Positions 41,727-53,532 of a stretch of 64,000 nucleotides of DNA are shown here, one piece after another. The notes below the pieces were generated by a model. It worked only from the letters and a program-made list of their open reading frames with translations, did not search any database and had not been told where the DNA came from. How positions within the stretch are numbered: position 1 is the first letter of the stretch; each line of letters begins with the position of its first letter. This DNA comes from Chaetoceros tenuissimus (lineage: Eukaryota; Bacillariophyta; Thalassiosirophyceae; Chaetocerotales; Chaetocerotaceae), in assembly GCA_021927905.1 (NCBI GenBank), contig BLLK01000047.1:868001-932000 (forward strand), written 5' to 3'. Both the position numbers and the translations under genes were made by a program.

Positions 41727-43874
41727 ATGGCAACTGTGGTAGAAGAAGGTGCTTCCCCTGTCATCAAGACACGCACCAGTGCGAAAGAAACAGTTTCTTC
41801 GAAATGGGCAACGAGAGCACAGCAGTCTAATCGCAAGCAACAAGCAAATGAAAAACAGCAGACTACCAAGCCTTCACTTACGGTCGTACAGCCTGCACCC
41901 ACAAACCTTATTTGTCATACTTGGCGCCAAGTGCAATCTGCTATTGGGAATCAACTTCTCAAGCATCTTGCCAAACAACAATTTCAGCAAGGACCTGCTC
42001 CAGTTGTCAGAAAACGAAAAAAGAAAGTAGACGAACAGTCTCAAAAGCGAATTGGTAATCGACAAAATCTAGCTGATACCATCACTAATCGCCATTTATC
42101 CGCAGCACTACAGTCACAATTGGCAGAGATTACACAAGGAGAATCTAAGTATCTTAAATCGGTGCTATCGATTCTACCAGCTGGATACGATGAAGATTCT
42201 GCATTGATTTCTTCTATTCAAACAAGAAAACGTGCATTTATGTTGTTGGACCTTGGAAGAGTCATCAAGTCTCATGCACAGTTTATTGCTCTCACCTGTG
42301 GTTTTGGAGATTTTCAACAAATGAGTTATTTATCACCTACTCATCGTCTCAAGAGATTTGATCAACAAGTGAATAATGTATCGAGAAAGAAGAAGGGGGT
42401 CTATATTCAACCGCAATTTAAAGTCATGAAAAATCCTAGCTTGGAACTACTAAAGTTGCTAACAAGGTTAGGCATTGATTTGAGATGTACCTCCTGTGAT
42501 GATGTTGGAATTGCTCGTATGGCTATTGAGGATGAGCGTCAGGAAAGAGAAGTTGACAGTTCTGAGGATGAACTTGAAGTAGCTGATTATGATGTGAATA
42601 ATTATTTTTCCTTGGTTGATGATGTAAGCAAAAGTAGGAAGCCTGATGGATATTTTAGGAGATTGTTGAGGGCGCAAAACTTCGACTCTACGCAATTGCA
42701 AGTTGCAGTGGATTGTGTAGAAGAAGTACATCGCATTTCTACTACTCTACGCAGATTGAGTAAGAGACACAATGGTGAAGGTTCATCACAGCAGGGATGT
42801 AAATTTGTTCTGAGGTTGCCTGCGGGATATGACTCCATGAATAAAGGTGAATGGGAGAAGCTAGTTGTTGCTGTTCATCAAGCTGCATTGGAAGAGAACG
42901 GTGCGCTTGTAGGGGTTAGTGTTGATCTCTCTGTGTGGTCTCAATACTATGAAACAGATGGCACTTTGAATCAGGATCAAGAAGAAAAGGCTCAACAAAT
43001 CCTTATGGACATTTGCGCACACTTGCGTTTGTCTCGTTTGTTACTGCTATCTGTTGGGCAGTATCATGTTCGTATCGACTTGACAGGTCTTCCGAATCCT
43101 TTCAATCGCCAAAATTGTGGGCTCTTGACTCATGCACTCAAGACCATTGTTTGTAGCGATGTTCAATTGAGAGAGTTAGAGGAGTTACAAGTTGGTAGTG
43201 ATGATGCGGGTAGCTTAAATCTACAAGTGATCGTCGATCAGGCCAATGATCCTACTACTTCTTCTCTAAGATTCACAGCAGATGTTAGTGACCAGCTAGT
43301 GAAGAAGAGTGGGGCACTCTGTTGTAGACTCATTGGTGTCAAAGATGGAAAAGTACCTGCAGAGGGCGATGCATCGGACAAGAAAGCAGTAGCGAAGCAT
43401 TTCTATATTGACGATGGATGTTATGGTTCTTTGGGTTCTACCAAGTGTGGATCGGATCCAAGCACTTGTACTATGATTCAATCTGATTCTTGTCATAGCA
43501 ATGACTCAGGACAAGAACAATCTGCTTCGTCTACGAGACAGCACCTTCCTATCCCATTGTATGGAGGGAAACTTGCTCCAAAATCGAAACTTGTTCTTCA
43601 AAATAGTGCAGCTCCTTCTAGAAATACTAGCACTTCTTTGAATGAAGAAACCCAAACAGAATTAGTATTATCTACAGTCTGGGGCCCAACATGTGACGGT
43701 CTTGACAAAGTATGTGACAAAGTTCTATTGCCATCTGACCTAAAGGCAAATAGAGATTGGATAGTCTTTTCGAACCTAGGCTGTGGAGGCTTTGGAGGAG
43801 GGTTGGGATTAGGAACTGCTTTCAATGGATTTGACCCACCAGATATTGCATATTGTGTTTTGCAAACTACTTAA
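41727..43874 (+). CDS. Ornithine-decarboxylase-like protein, probable pseudoenzyme
   Basis: The 715-residue protein has the ODC architecture in order: FMLLDLGRVIKSHAQFIAL (about 171-189), IQPQFKVMKNPS with Lys235 at the PLP-lysine position, LGIDLRCTSCDDV, FYIDDGCYGSLGS (559-571), and the ODC-specific STVWGPTCDGLD with Cys656, ending GTAFNGF. But the GGGFPG phosphate loop, the FHVGSG His segment and the EPGRYYV motif cannot be found; the matching stretches read GVSVDLSVW and LLLLSVGQYHVR. Long acidic and Ser-rich inserts (270-310, 570-640) and a 165-residue extension make it much longer than ODC (about 460). It is probably non-catalytic, perhaps regulatory like antizyme inhibitor; that role is inferred. 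Confidence 0.75.
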   Translation: MATVVEEGASPVIKTRTSAKETVSSKWATRAQQSNRKQQANEKQQTTKPSLTVVQPAPTNLICHTWRQVQSAIGNQLLKHLAKQQFQQGPAPVVRKRKKKVDEQSQKRIGNRQNLADTITNRHLSAALQSQLAEITQGESKYLKSVLSILPAGYDEDSALISSIQTRKRAFMLLDLGRVIKSHAQFIALTCGFGDFQQMSYLSPTHRLKRFDQQVNNVSRKKKGVYIQPQFKVMKNPSLELLKLLTRLGIDLRCTSCDDVGIARMAIEDERQEREVDSSEDELEVADYDVNNYFSLVDDVSKSRKPDGYFRRLLRAQNFDSTQLQVAVDCVEEVHRISTTLRRLSKRHNGEGSSQQGCKFVLRLPAGYDSMNKGEWEKLVVAVHQAALEENGALVGVSVDLSVWSQYYETDGTLNQDQEEKAQQILMDICAHLRLSRLLLLSVGQYHVRIDLTGLPNPFNRQNCGLLTHALKTIVCSDVQLRELEELQVGSDDAGSLNLQVIVDQANDPTTSSLRFTADVSDQLVKKSGALCCRLIGVKDGKVPAEGDASDKKAVAKHFYIDDGCYGSLGSTKCGSDPSTCTMIQSDSCHSNDSGQEQSASSTRQHLPIPLYGGKLAPKSKLVLQNSAAPSRNTSTSLNEETQTELVLSTVWGPTCDGLDKVCDKVLLPSDLKANRDWIVFSNLGCGGFGGGLGLGTAFNGFDPPDIAYCVLQTT

Positions 43875-44002
43875 AAATTAAATAAGTTAGAATACTTTAT
43901 TGAGATTGTAGGTCATAAATAAGAATAGCTGCTATTTAAACTTTTCATTACTGTTGTTCCTGTTTACTCTTGATTGTTTATAATTCTAACAGTTACAACG
44001 AC

Positions 44003-45021
44003 TTAGCTACATGTCCCACCATTTTTTCTTTTCCATGTGCAACCTGCATCTGTACAATCGCTTTGAATTGTAAAAGAGCTACAATCTGAGGGTGGTGGAG
44101 GTGGATTGCCACTCTTTTCACTACAAGTTCCCTTGACCCATTCACAATTCGCATCGCCTCCGCATTGCTTTTTGGTCAAGAGACTACATGAACTTGGTGG
44201 AGGAGGAGGTACAATAACATCATTGATGATGGAAGCTCCACGCCAATGAACTTCAGTTGTAATATCTCCATCTGTCCGTAGAAAGCATACATTTTTAGGT
44301 CCCAAGACAGTATCTCCATCTGCTTGAGGGCACTCAAGTGGAACGTCTTTTGATGAAACAGATAACCATGGACTTGTTTTCGAATCAATATAGCTATGTT
44401 TCAAGACCCAGTCACCAGTATCAAATTCATCCAAGTATAGTTCAAGCACAACATCTTCAGTATCGAGTGCAGTAAAAACTTTGAACTTCATGCCAATCCA
44501 CTGATGGAGAGGTAAGCCATTAGGAAAGCATGGAACTCTTTTGGTCGGAGTATATACCGTTCCAAGAGTAGAGGAGTGGTAATACTCTTTCTGGAAGGAG
44601 CATTCTCCAGACTCTTAGTAAATTCTAGCATAATATCCAAAAGCATCACATGGTTCATTTTTGTAATTATCATGATTGGTTCTGGCAGCGAGTGTCAACC
44701 CTGCAAACCTTTTGTAAGGTTCGATGCCCTATTGACAAGCTTACCGTAGACTGTGAATTCAATCTGTTCCCAGCCTGGAACGCTTTGCTCCTGAGAAATA
44801 TATAGACGAGGACTTCCTTTAAAGACTGCACTGCCATTGCCAAGAGTAATTTGACCTGAGCCTCTCATTGTACTTCGAGCATCAAGGGGATCGACTTCAA
44901 ATGCAGAGTCCAAGACTCTCTCTTGTCCGTCCCAATTCGAGGCCCAGTCACCATCTGCCGCTTTCGCAAAGAGAGTATGGGATATTGCTAGAAAGAGACT
45001 GAATAATTTTGGGAGGTTCAT
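44003..45021 (-). pseudogene. Secreted polysaccharide-lyase-like gene, disrupted
   Basis: The 5' part (44695-45021) encodes a signal peptide and a beta-sandwich start (GSGQITLGNGSAVFKG, SPRLYISQEQS). The middle holds family-like blocks in other frames (GLTLAARTNHD, CDAFGYYARIY, ECSFQKEYYHSS). The 3' part (from 44491) encodes MKFKVFTALD, GDTVLGPKNVCFLRTDGD and two Cys-rich repeats of the CxWxxGxC kind. A frame slip near 44700-44740 and a TAA at 44615-44617 break the frame. Alternatively, removal of 44614-44744 as a 131-nt GTAAGC...AAG intron restores a 295-residue frame, but at the cost of the conserved middle. The fold resembles the alginate-lyase-2 group; substrate unknown. Confidence 0.55.
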
Positions 45022-45433
45022 GTTGAGATATAATAGACGAATAACATGTGCGATTGTTTCAAGGAACAGGGAAGTTCATCAATGTGTTCAGATTGAAGCG
45101 ATGACGGAGCACAGAGCACAGAGGTATTCAATGACTAAATGACCCTCATGACGTTAATTGACATTTTGACATTCTCATTTTTCATAACTGTACTTGGGCT
45201 CAATACGTACGTAAGAAAAAGAAAAAGCCTCTTGTCCGTGTCTCAGTTTGTCTCAACGCTGCAAATTTCATTGGCTCTCCTATCTTCTCAGAAGAAGATC
45301 ACCTGTACAAGTTCAAGTAGAGACTGATGTAGAAACAATTGAAATATATATATATTATATAAGCTGGGCCTAATGTTGATGGAAGATCATTTGTTCTGAT
45401 ATTAGCACAGGTTTACCAAATCAATTACATAGA
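45022..45433. promoter_or_regulatory. Bidirectional promoter region
   Basis: These 412 bp lie between the disrupted secreted-protein gene (-) and the globin-NOS gene (+). A 62-residue frame at 45139-45327 is unsupported. A TATATATATA stretch lies near 45345. Confidence 0.4.
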
Positions 45434-48400
45434 ATGCTAGTAACTGCAGATGGGAAGAAAAAGAAAGCAGAATCTGCACCCAAAGCAACAAAGAACAAGT
45501 CCCTATTGGGAACACAAGCAAGCGAGGAGCCAATCAATCGGAAAAGCCCCTCTGTAAGTCACAGCAAGAGCACTTCCATTCCGTCGCTGACAGATAGTAG
45601 TAGTAGCAGTAATGGTAGCAGTAGTAACACAGCAACCCATGATAAAAATACAAGCAACATGTCAGAAACAAAGGAAAAAGAAATGTTACTAGAAAAACAA
45701 AAGAATTCTGGGGCAAACGGAGAAAAGATCGCTTTTATAGAAGAAAGTTCTGGAAGTAAGCCTTCTACACCTTCCACTCTTGGAAACCTCCATCGTCAAA
45801 TGTCAGTTACGTTTGATGTATCATCTTTTCAAGAGAATATGAGTGGGAATAGAAGCAAATTACCGGCAGAACGTTTTCGAGCTTTTTCGTCGCGCAGCAG
45901 AGGTAGTCTTGATTCAACAAACTCTTCTCATGATAGAAATTTGAATGAATTTTCAAAAACTTTTCAAAGATACGTGAAGAAAAAGAAGAGCTACTCGGGG
46001 CGTGGGGTAAGTATCGACACCTCAACACATTCCCTTGTAAACTATGTAAATGAGCTTCAACAAGAAACCGAGAAGAGCCAGAGAGGTCTGCCATTCCTGC
46101 ATAAATCTGAAGAGTCAATGGATCATGCTTCTCTTGAGTCTGTCGAGTCGCCACATCTTCTTCTGCTTCGGGACGCAAAAGCTATACTTAAATCTATATG
46201 GAACATCGACTTTGAGGAATATAACTTTAGCATAGGAAAACCACCTACTCAAGTCAAGATTCAAGAGAAAAAGGACGCTGTACTCATCATGGAATCCTGG
46301 AATAAGGTATTGGCATTCCGATCAATGTTTGCTGAAGCGCTCATAGGTCGATGGAGGATCTTAGCCGCAGCTGATCAGATATCAGACAAGAATGATGAAA
46401 GACGAACTGACTTTGAACAACAATTCTGGGTTCAAAATATTATTGAAACTGATAATACTTGTGTCACCAACACAAGAAAGCTTGAAAATGAAGCTGTTCG
46501 GCTAGTAGAAATGAACTTGGACCCCTTAGCCTTGCACTTTGGTGAGAGAGTAGCAGACATTGGCCTTATTCTTGTTTCCATGATTGATATGGCTGTGAGG
46601 AGCCTCTGTCCTCATACTCAGTATGTACAACGCGAGGCATATCGAGAGATGAAAGGCTCGGCTGATGACGATATTGATCTATCAGGATTATTCTTTCATG
46701 ATAAGGAATGTACGGACTTCGAAGGTTTCTGTAAGCTGTTTTCTAGCTATGGAATAAAGCCCGAGCAGTGGCTTTTACTTTGTGATGCTTTCCTATGGGC
46801 CATGAAAAATCAAAATCCGTATTCACTTGATCATGAAAAGGATGATGTGACTACTGAAGGTGTACATGGGAAGTTTATCTCAGGCATGATCGTTTTGCCT
46901 CTGATTGAGGCTTTCGGGCGGAGATCACTTTATATTGAAGAGCATGTATTTACCGATCTAAAAGAAGATATCACTTTGGAAGATGTGACTATCGAGGAAA
47001 ATATCCGGCTTGTTGCTGCTGCCGCTTTCAGTAAGCTATTTTCAAGGCTCCCATATATTGAAGACCACTTCTCGGACGTCGATATTGAAGAAGTGTCCTA
47101 CTATATCTTCGAGGTGTAAGTTGAAAAATGTATAGTCTCCCTTTGTTTGGACTCCACTTTATTTTAAGCCTCATGCTGTTCTCTTTTTTCACACTACTTT
47201 CTTTAGTATTATTTTGATGACGAAGAAACCAGCAGATATCAATGATCCATCATCTGAGATCCGACAAACCTTCAACAGAATCAGCACCAAGTGGAACGAC
47301 CTCAACCTCACAGTGGAAGCACTACTGCTACTGGGAAAGGAAATTATCGCAGGTGCATCATCTACTCTACTTGACTCAGATGTCTTTCTGACTCAAGCTT
47401 TCTCATATCTATGGAAAGAATGTCTAAAGGTTGGTATTCTTTATCCTATCACTGTAAATCATAAACTGAGAAAGGATGCCGAACGTTTTATCGATGACGT
47501 TGCTACTGAGCTAAAATGGACATACGAAACGAAACGCAAACGACTATTCAATGTGAGAACTGAGATATCTGCAACAGGGACATATACTCATACACCAGAA
47601 GAGCTTGAAATTGGCGCAAGACTAGCTTGGCGCAACAGTAGTAAGTGTGTAGGTCGTATTTCATGGAACACATTAAAAGTACGGGACTGCAGAAATATCA
47701 GTGATAATCCTCGCAAGGTATTTGATGAATGTGTCGAGCATCTGAAGATTGCCACCGGAGGGACAAACATACAAAGTGTGATGACCGTCTTTCGACCTCA
47801 AGCTAAGAATGAGATATTTGGGATGAGGTTCTGGTCTTCGCAGTTTGTAAGATATGCCGGCCATGTAAATGAGAGGACTGGTGATATCATAGGTGATCCA
47901 GCCAATGTGAACATCACGAAACTTTTAGTTGAGAAAGATTTGTGGATACCTCCCAAGAAGAAGACGCCATTTGATGTTCTACCACTCGTGCTGAAACTTC
48001 CAAATAATGATCATCCATTTGTGTACGAGTTACCGAAAGAGGTTGTACATGAGGTTCATATTGAGCACCCAGATTATCCATCTGTAAAAGATCTCGGACT
48101 GAAATGGGCAGCAGTCCCTGCCATTACCAACTTCATGATGAATCTTGGAGGCATCAAATATGCATGCGCGCCCTTCAATGGTTGGTTTTTGTCTACGGAA
48201 GTAGTTCGAAATCTGATTGAGCGATATGATGTAACAAAGCTGCTTGCTCCTATCTTTGGAATCAATCTGGATGATAAACTCGTAAAGATGAGAGTATCAA
48301 CAGAACTTGAGTTAGCTGTCCTTCACTCCTTCGAGAAAGGAAGGTTCACTATGGTAGATCCAGTTGGTGTCGGAGAGTCATTTCTAACGCATTGCAAGAG

Positions 48401-50786
48401 AGAAAGAGAGAGCGGCCGAGAATGTCCAGCTCAGTGGTCATGGATTGGTGGGTTACTTGGACCTACAAACGCTACCTGGCATCTCGAAATGCGAGATTTC
48501 AAGACATGCCCCCAGTATGATTACTGTTGTGACCCATCTCAGCTCACAAACTTAAAGGGGTTTGATAACAAAAAGAACAATGTTGAGGAGGAACAAACAC
48601 AAAGCCGACTTATTGTGACTAGAAGTAAGAAGGTTCTCGTTCCTCAAGTACTAATTGCTTACGGCTCAGAAACAGGCACAGCTGAACAGTGTGCCTCATC
48701 ATTGGCAAAGCGACTGAAATTGTGTTCTCCTACTTTGTGTCCTTTGAATGAAGTGGTTGTAATGGATTCAAACACCCGTGGTTCATTTGATTTCATGCTC
48801 ATAATTTGCTCTACATTTGGTCAAGGTGCGCCTCCATCCAATGCACGCCACTTCTTTGAGAGTGTTCATGAACTAGGTTTCAATGGAATAAACTTTGCAG
48901 TCTTAGCTCTAGGATCAAGTCTTTACCCCGACTTCTGTAAAGCTGGGCAAGATATTGTACACAAGATGGTAGATGTGGGCGCAAAGTCAGTTTGTGAGAT
49001 AGTGAAGGTTGATAGTTCTCGAGGTAATCAAGGAACAATCCTCGAGTGGTCCACACAGATTTGCAACCAGATTTTACCAGAGAAACTTGTGAGTGAGATC
49101 AAGATGCAGAACGAGGACGAAGGCAAAGATACATCTCCTTTGGAGTACGCTATCGTATGGCTGTCGGATGACAATACATCTTTGTCTAGAAATCAAGGGA
49201 TTATGAAGTGTACTAACAATACTGAGCTTTGTAGCGTGGGTCAGGATCACGCCAAGACCAACGTTTCTAATAAGAATGAGAGTGACTTCTTGGATCGTCA
49301 AATGAAAAACAAGCTTCGTCCGTCAGTACGCCATATTGAGATGGAATGTGAAGAGATTATTGACTATACCAGTGGCGATCATCTTGCAGTTTCACCCCTG
49401 AACTCATTATCTAAAGTCATACGCTTTTGTAAATGCTTTGAGCTTGAACTCTCTGAAGCTATGAAAAAATCAAAACATCTTAGATCAAAGCTGGACTCGT
49501 CGAGTACCGGCATGTATACTCAAAAGGCGAAGAAGTATGATTGTGATTCTTCAAGTCTTTTTTGGCTGATAGAACAGAGGTTTTCAGTTCATTCCAAAGA
49601 GAATGGCAAGACAAGTCCATTTCAATCCAAGATACTAACCAAAACTACCCTTCGTCGAGCTCTACAGCGTTCTTTGGACTTTTCCTTCCACTCATCGACC
49701 TATATAATCGACTTCTTGACAATGGTTGCTACGAAGCTAGATAAAGCATTGCAGGAGGATGGTGTCGATCCAAGTTTGGATACTTTGCTGCATCAATTCG
49801 AAGAGGACGCTGACGTTTTGTTAAGTGACTCAACCAAAGAACAGGGGAACGATGCAGCAGTACAAAGATTCAAGGATAGGTACCCTACGATTGTGGATTT
49901 CCTCGAAGAATACACAGATATCTTTTGCAAACCAATTTATCTGTCTACTGAGGAGTATAATCGACATCACAAGCCGATTATTAGTATTGCAGATGTGCTG
50001 GTATTAATGCCACATATGAAGGATAGGTTCTATTCTATTTCGAGCTCAGACGTGTTATCACCGAACAAGCTATCAATCACTGTTGGACTGTATCAACGTG
50101 AGACAAGCGAAGGAGTAATTGAAAAAGGAACCTGCTCGAGTTATCTAAAAAGTCTTTCACCTGGAACTTACTTTGATGCAAGAATCGTGAAGAGTTCATT
50201 CCGTTGTCCAAGCGTTCCAACATTTCCAGTGGTTCTCATTGGAGGAGGCACAGGTATAGCTCCATTCATTGCTTTCATGGAAGAGCGAGCTGCAGAGTTT
50301 GAAACTTATGCGAAGTATGCAAGATGGCATTTTTACTATGGCTGTCGGACAAAGAGTGAGTTCTTGTACAGTGACAAGATTGAGAAATGGTCCAAGGACG
50401 GAGTAATCACTTCTCATATTGCCTACAGTCGTGAGGCAGATGAGCCCAAGACGTATGTACAGGACTTGTTGGAGGAGGATGTAGAGAATGTTGTAGAGCT
50501 ACTACTGTGTAAAAATACTCATGTCATGATATGTGGCAATGCTTCTATGGCGAGCTCATGTCGGAAGATGATAATAAGTTTGCTTCGATCGCATGGCCAT
50601 ATGTCTACAATTTCTGCGGAGCATTTGCTGTCTACCATGAGTCTCAAGAAGCGATGGCAACTTGATGTCTGGGGGAAGATTGAAGACCAGGATAGTTTTA
50701 CTCACTTACGAAGAGCATCTATAGATCGGACGAGTCTTCTTGCACATGCCAGCAAGAGTCAAAGGAACTTTCTTGTCAATTTTTAG
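45434..50786 (+). CDS. NOS: Globin-like domain fused to nitric oxide synthase, two exons
   Basis: Exon 1 (45434-47115) and exon 2 (47207-50786) join in frame across a 91-nt GTAAGT...CTTTAG intron, giving 1753 residues. A Ser-rich disordered start is followed by a globin-like region (about 286-505: MESWNKV, LVSMIDMAVRSL, YGIKPEQWLLLCDAFLWAMK). The NOS oxygenase domain follows, with heme-ligand Cys at about 708 (SSKCVGRISW) and substrate Glu at about 892 (PFNGWFLSTEV). The reductase has FMN (AYGSETGTAEQ, near 1046), FAD (RFYSISSS, near 1500) and NADPH sites (GGGTGIAPF, near 1573; CGNASM, near 1670). It makes NO and citrulline from arginine. No calmodulin-binding helix is evident between the domains. 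The Phe at 436 replaces the globin proximal His. Confidence 0.88.
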
Positions 50787-51281
50787 GGATTGAATTCGAT
50801 CATTTTCACAATGCATTTTTAGTTTAGAATATTCATACTTTTACCGTGATAGGAAGAAAATTATATTAGCACCAATATCTTTCAAATTTATAATTTCTAC
50901 AAGAGTATATTATTATATTATTATTTTACACATACCGGGAAGAAGCTATCACTTTCTCATTTTTTGCATTGGACATTGAGTGTAAAAAGAAAGATAAGAA
51001 TTGAGTTTCAGCATCAAAGATGGGACTAAATGCAATCCCCCCTACTAGATATGGATAAAGAGTGATACTCACATATCCAATCACATTTGTCCTTGGTTCA
51101 ACTCACCTCAAGACAACTCTTTTCTTTTTGGTGCACGTGAATGTGTGTCTAATCAAAGTATGTTTTCAAACTATTTGATGAATTGATAGTAGTCATCTGT
51201 AAACAATTGTTCCAAGAATAGGCAGCAAGACACATAACAGAAGTCGTATTCCACAAAACCTATAGAATACATGTCATCAAG
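50787..51281. other. Intergenic spacer
   Basis: 3' region of the NOS gene (AT-rich, 50800-50940) and promoter side of the lipase gene. Nothing else is seen. Confidence 0.4.
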
Positions 51282-53234
51282 ATGGAATTCCTCTCAGATG
51301 CAATAATTACGATTCAATCCCTCATGACTTACAAATCAATGGCAGTGGCATTCGTACTCCTGTGTTCTATAATACTATTCACACCAAGTAAAGCCTTCAA
51401 AACGAATCCCATCTCTTCATCGACTTCATCGTGGAGAGACCTCAAACTGAAGCCATTACTTGTAGACAAAGATTCTTCTACATCTACCCCTTCACCTCTG
51501 TCTCAACTCAAAAAGACGTTACAATTGGATGATATCAGAATTAGCAAACTTTTAGAAGATTTCTCATCGCCTTTTCTACAAGATTCGCTAGAAGTAGAAG
51601 AAGAACAGGATACAGTTGTTGTACAAAATAAGAAACAAAATGAAAATGAGAATTCAAAGAAAGGAGGAGTCACTCACTTTTGTTTTCTAGTTCATGGATA
51701 CAATGGTAAACCGAGTGATTTGCTTTATTTACGATCGGTAATGGTAGATGAAGCCGTGCAAAAGATTCAAGAAAGTCAATGTGATAAAATTGTATTTCAT
51801 TCCTGTCAGACAAACTATGGCAAGACGAGTGATGGTGTTGAAGCGGGAGGAGAGAGGATCTTGCAAGAGATACAAAGTGTGATTGCGAAACATACGAATG
51901 AGACTGGCGATGAAACAGAAGAAAATATCACTGTCAGTCTGATTGGAAATTCATTAGGAGGTTTATATTCGAGGTATGCAGTGGCGAAATTGAGCAATAG
52001 GAGTAGCAGTCGTAATAGTTCTTCTTCTAACAACGATTCTGGTACAGAGGAAAGTAGTATGGACGAAGAATTCGTTACTATGGATGGAAATTTGAAAGTG
52101 CACTTTAACATCTTTTGCACAACTGCTACGCCACACTTAGGTATTAGTGGGCATACATACTTTCCTATACCAAGGACAGCTGAAATAGGTATTGGAAAGA
52201 TTATGGTAAGTTTTCGAGATAATTGAAAAGTGTGAAGATCCAACAAAAACCTAGATTCTTTATCAAAAGAGACTTTGCAGGATGCTAGTTTATCAGTGTC
52301 ATGTTGACTCCTCTCACCCTTGATTTTCGTTAGGGACAAACTGGAAGGGATATCTTCCGCTTGTCAAATCTTATTCACACAATGTGTACATGCCCTACAT
52401 ATCTACAACCACTAAAGTCATTTCGAAAGAGAATAGCTTATGCAAATGCATACAAGACCGACTTTGTCGTCCCTACAGAAACTGCTGCATTTTTAAACCC
52501 ACAAAGTACTTACCCACATCATGTTCCAGAACAAGAGACGAAAGATAGCATAGAAAGTGATCAAAGTGATATGGTAATTGCTACATTTAATACTCCACAG
52601 GTTGAAAAAAGTTCTGATGGTCACAGTATTGACGGAAATAGTGGAAGGGATGCAACGAGCGACGATCAAAGTGAAGAGGATGAAAATGAAAGTAGGTTTG
52701 CCAAGAGAGTAAGTCAGTAATATTGAATCGCAACGTTTGAATCTAAGGAAAGAATACTCACTATGAAAATTCATATTTCTTTTCCTTTTACTCCAAAAGA
52801 AACGAAATCGTAAAGAACACAAAGAGCAGCTATTACACATGTCCACAAAGATGGATGAACTAGGTTGGAAAAAGGTAATTGTTGACGTTCGTGAACATAT
52901 GCCTTTATCTATTAAAATCCCTAGCATTGTCAAAAGAAGTACAAGTTCGAATACAAATGCTACCGAGGAGACTAACTCACATGAAAAAGAGAAATCACCA
53001 GAAAAGAGTCAAAATATCGTGGAATCACGTACAATTGCGAATACTTTTTCAAACCCACCAGATAAGCTAGCATTTCCCTTGGGACACAACACACTTGTGG
53101 CAGTTGAAAAGCAATTCTTGACAAAGACTGTGTTCAAAGGTGGTAGGCCCGTGATGGATGGATTAGCAAGAGAGATAGTCGATGAAATTCTTGCTTGGGA
53201 TCTTACAGAAGACTCGAGTAGTAGGATATCATAG
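51282..53234 (+). CDS. DUF676-type serine lipase/esterase, three exons
   Basis: Exons 51282-52205, 52334-52708 and 52800-53234 join in phase 0 across introns of 128 and 91 nt, giving 577 residues. The alpha/beta hydrolase core has HFCFLVHGYNGKPSD (oxyanion side) and the nucleophile elbow GNSLGG in VSLIGNSLGGLYSRYA, as in ROG1-like lipases. HNTLVAVEKQ near the end could supply the His. Two acidic low-complexity inserts separate the core blocks. The N-terminus has a signal-like helix ending PSKA|FKTNP, close to the diatom plastid motif, so it may act on plastid lipids; that is inferred. Confidence 0.85.
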
Positions 53235-53532
53235 CTACCTGTTTAGATGTCGTACCTAGCCAGGAATAAAAGAATTGATTCAGCTGTCTTAGATTTGACG
53301 AGAGAATACCACATCAATGTAATATATTTTTAAATCCATCAACAAGATTTGGCACCAACCCTAAATAATGAAATATTCTGCTTAAATACTTTTTAAAAGA
53401 GTTTCGAAAAAAGCTTTTGTGAATTTTATGTGCAAAATTAGAAGAATTTCCCCTTTCTTCTTCATCAATATCAAAATTTTGATCCAAGTATAATATATAA
53501 ACTGATCACTTTAATATGAATATTTTCACGAT

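Noticed and set aside
44701-44744. 44-nt GTAAGC...TTGCAG intron in the lyase-like gene
   Set aside because: It would fix the frame slip but is far shorter than the other introns here (about 80-128 nt) and leaves the TAA in place.
45139-45327. 62-residue frame upstream of the NOS gene
   Set aside because: It lies in the divergent promoter and could not be joined to the NOS gene by a sensible intron.
41727-50786. Arginine/ornithine gene cluster formed by the ODC-like gene and NOS
   Set aside because: The link is only proximity; the ODC-like protein is probably inactive and another gene lies between them.
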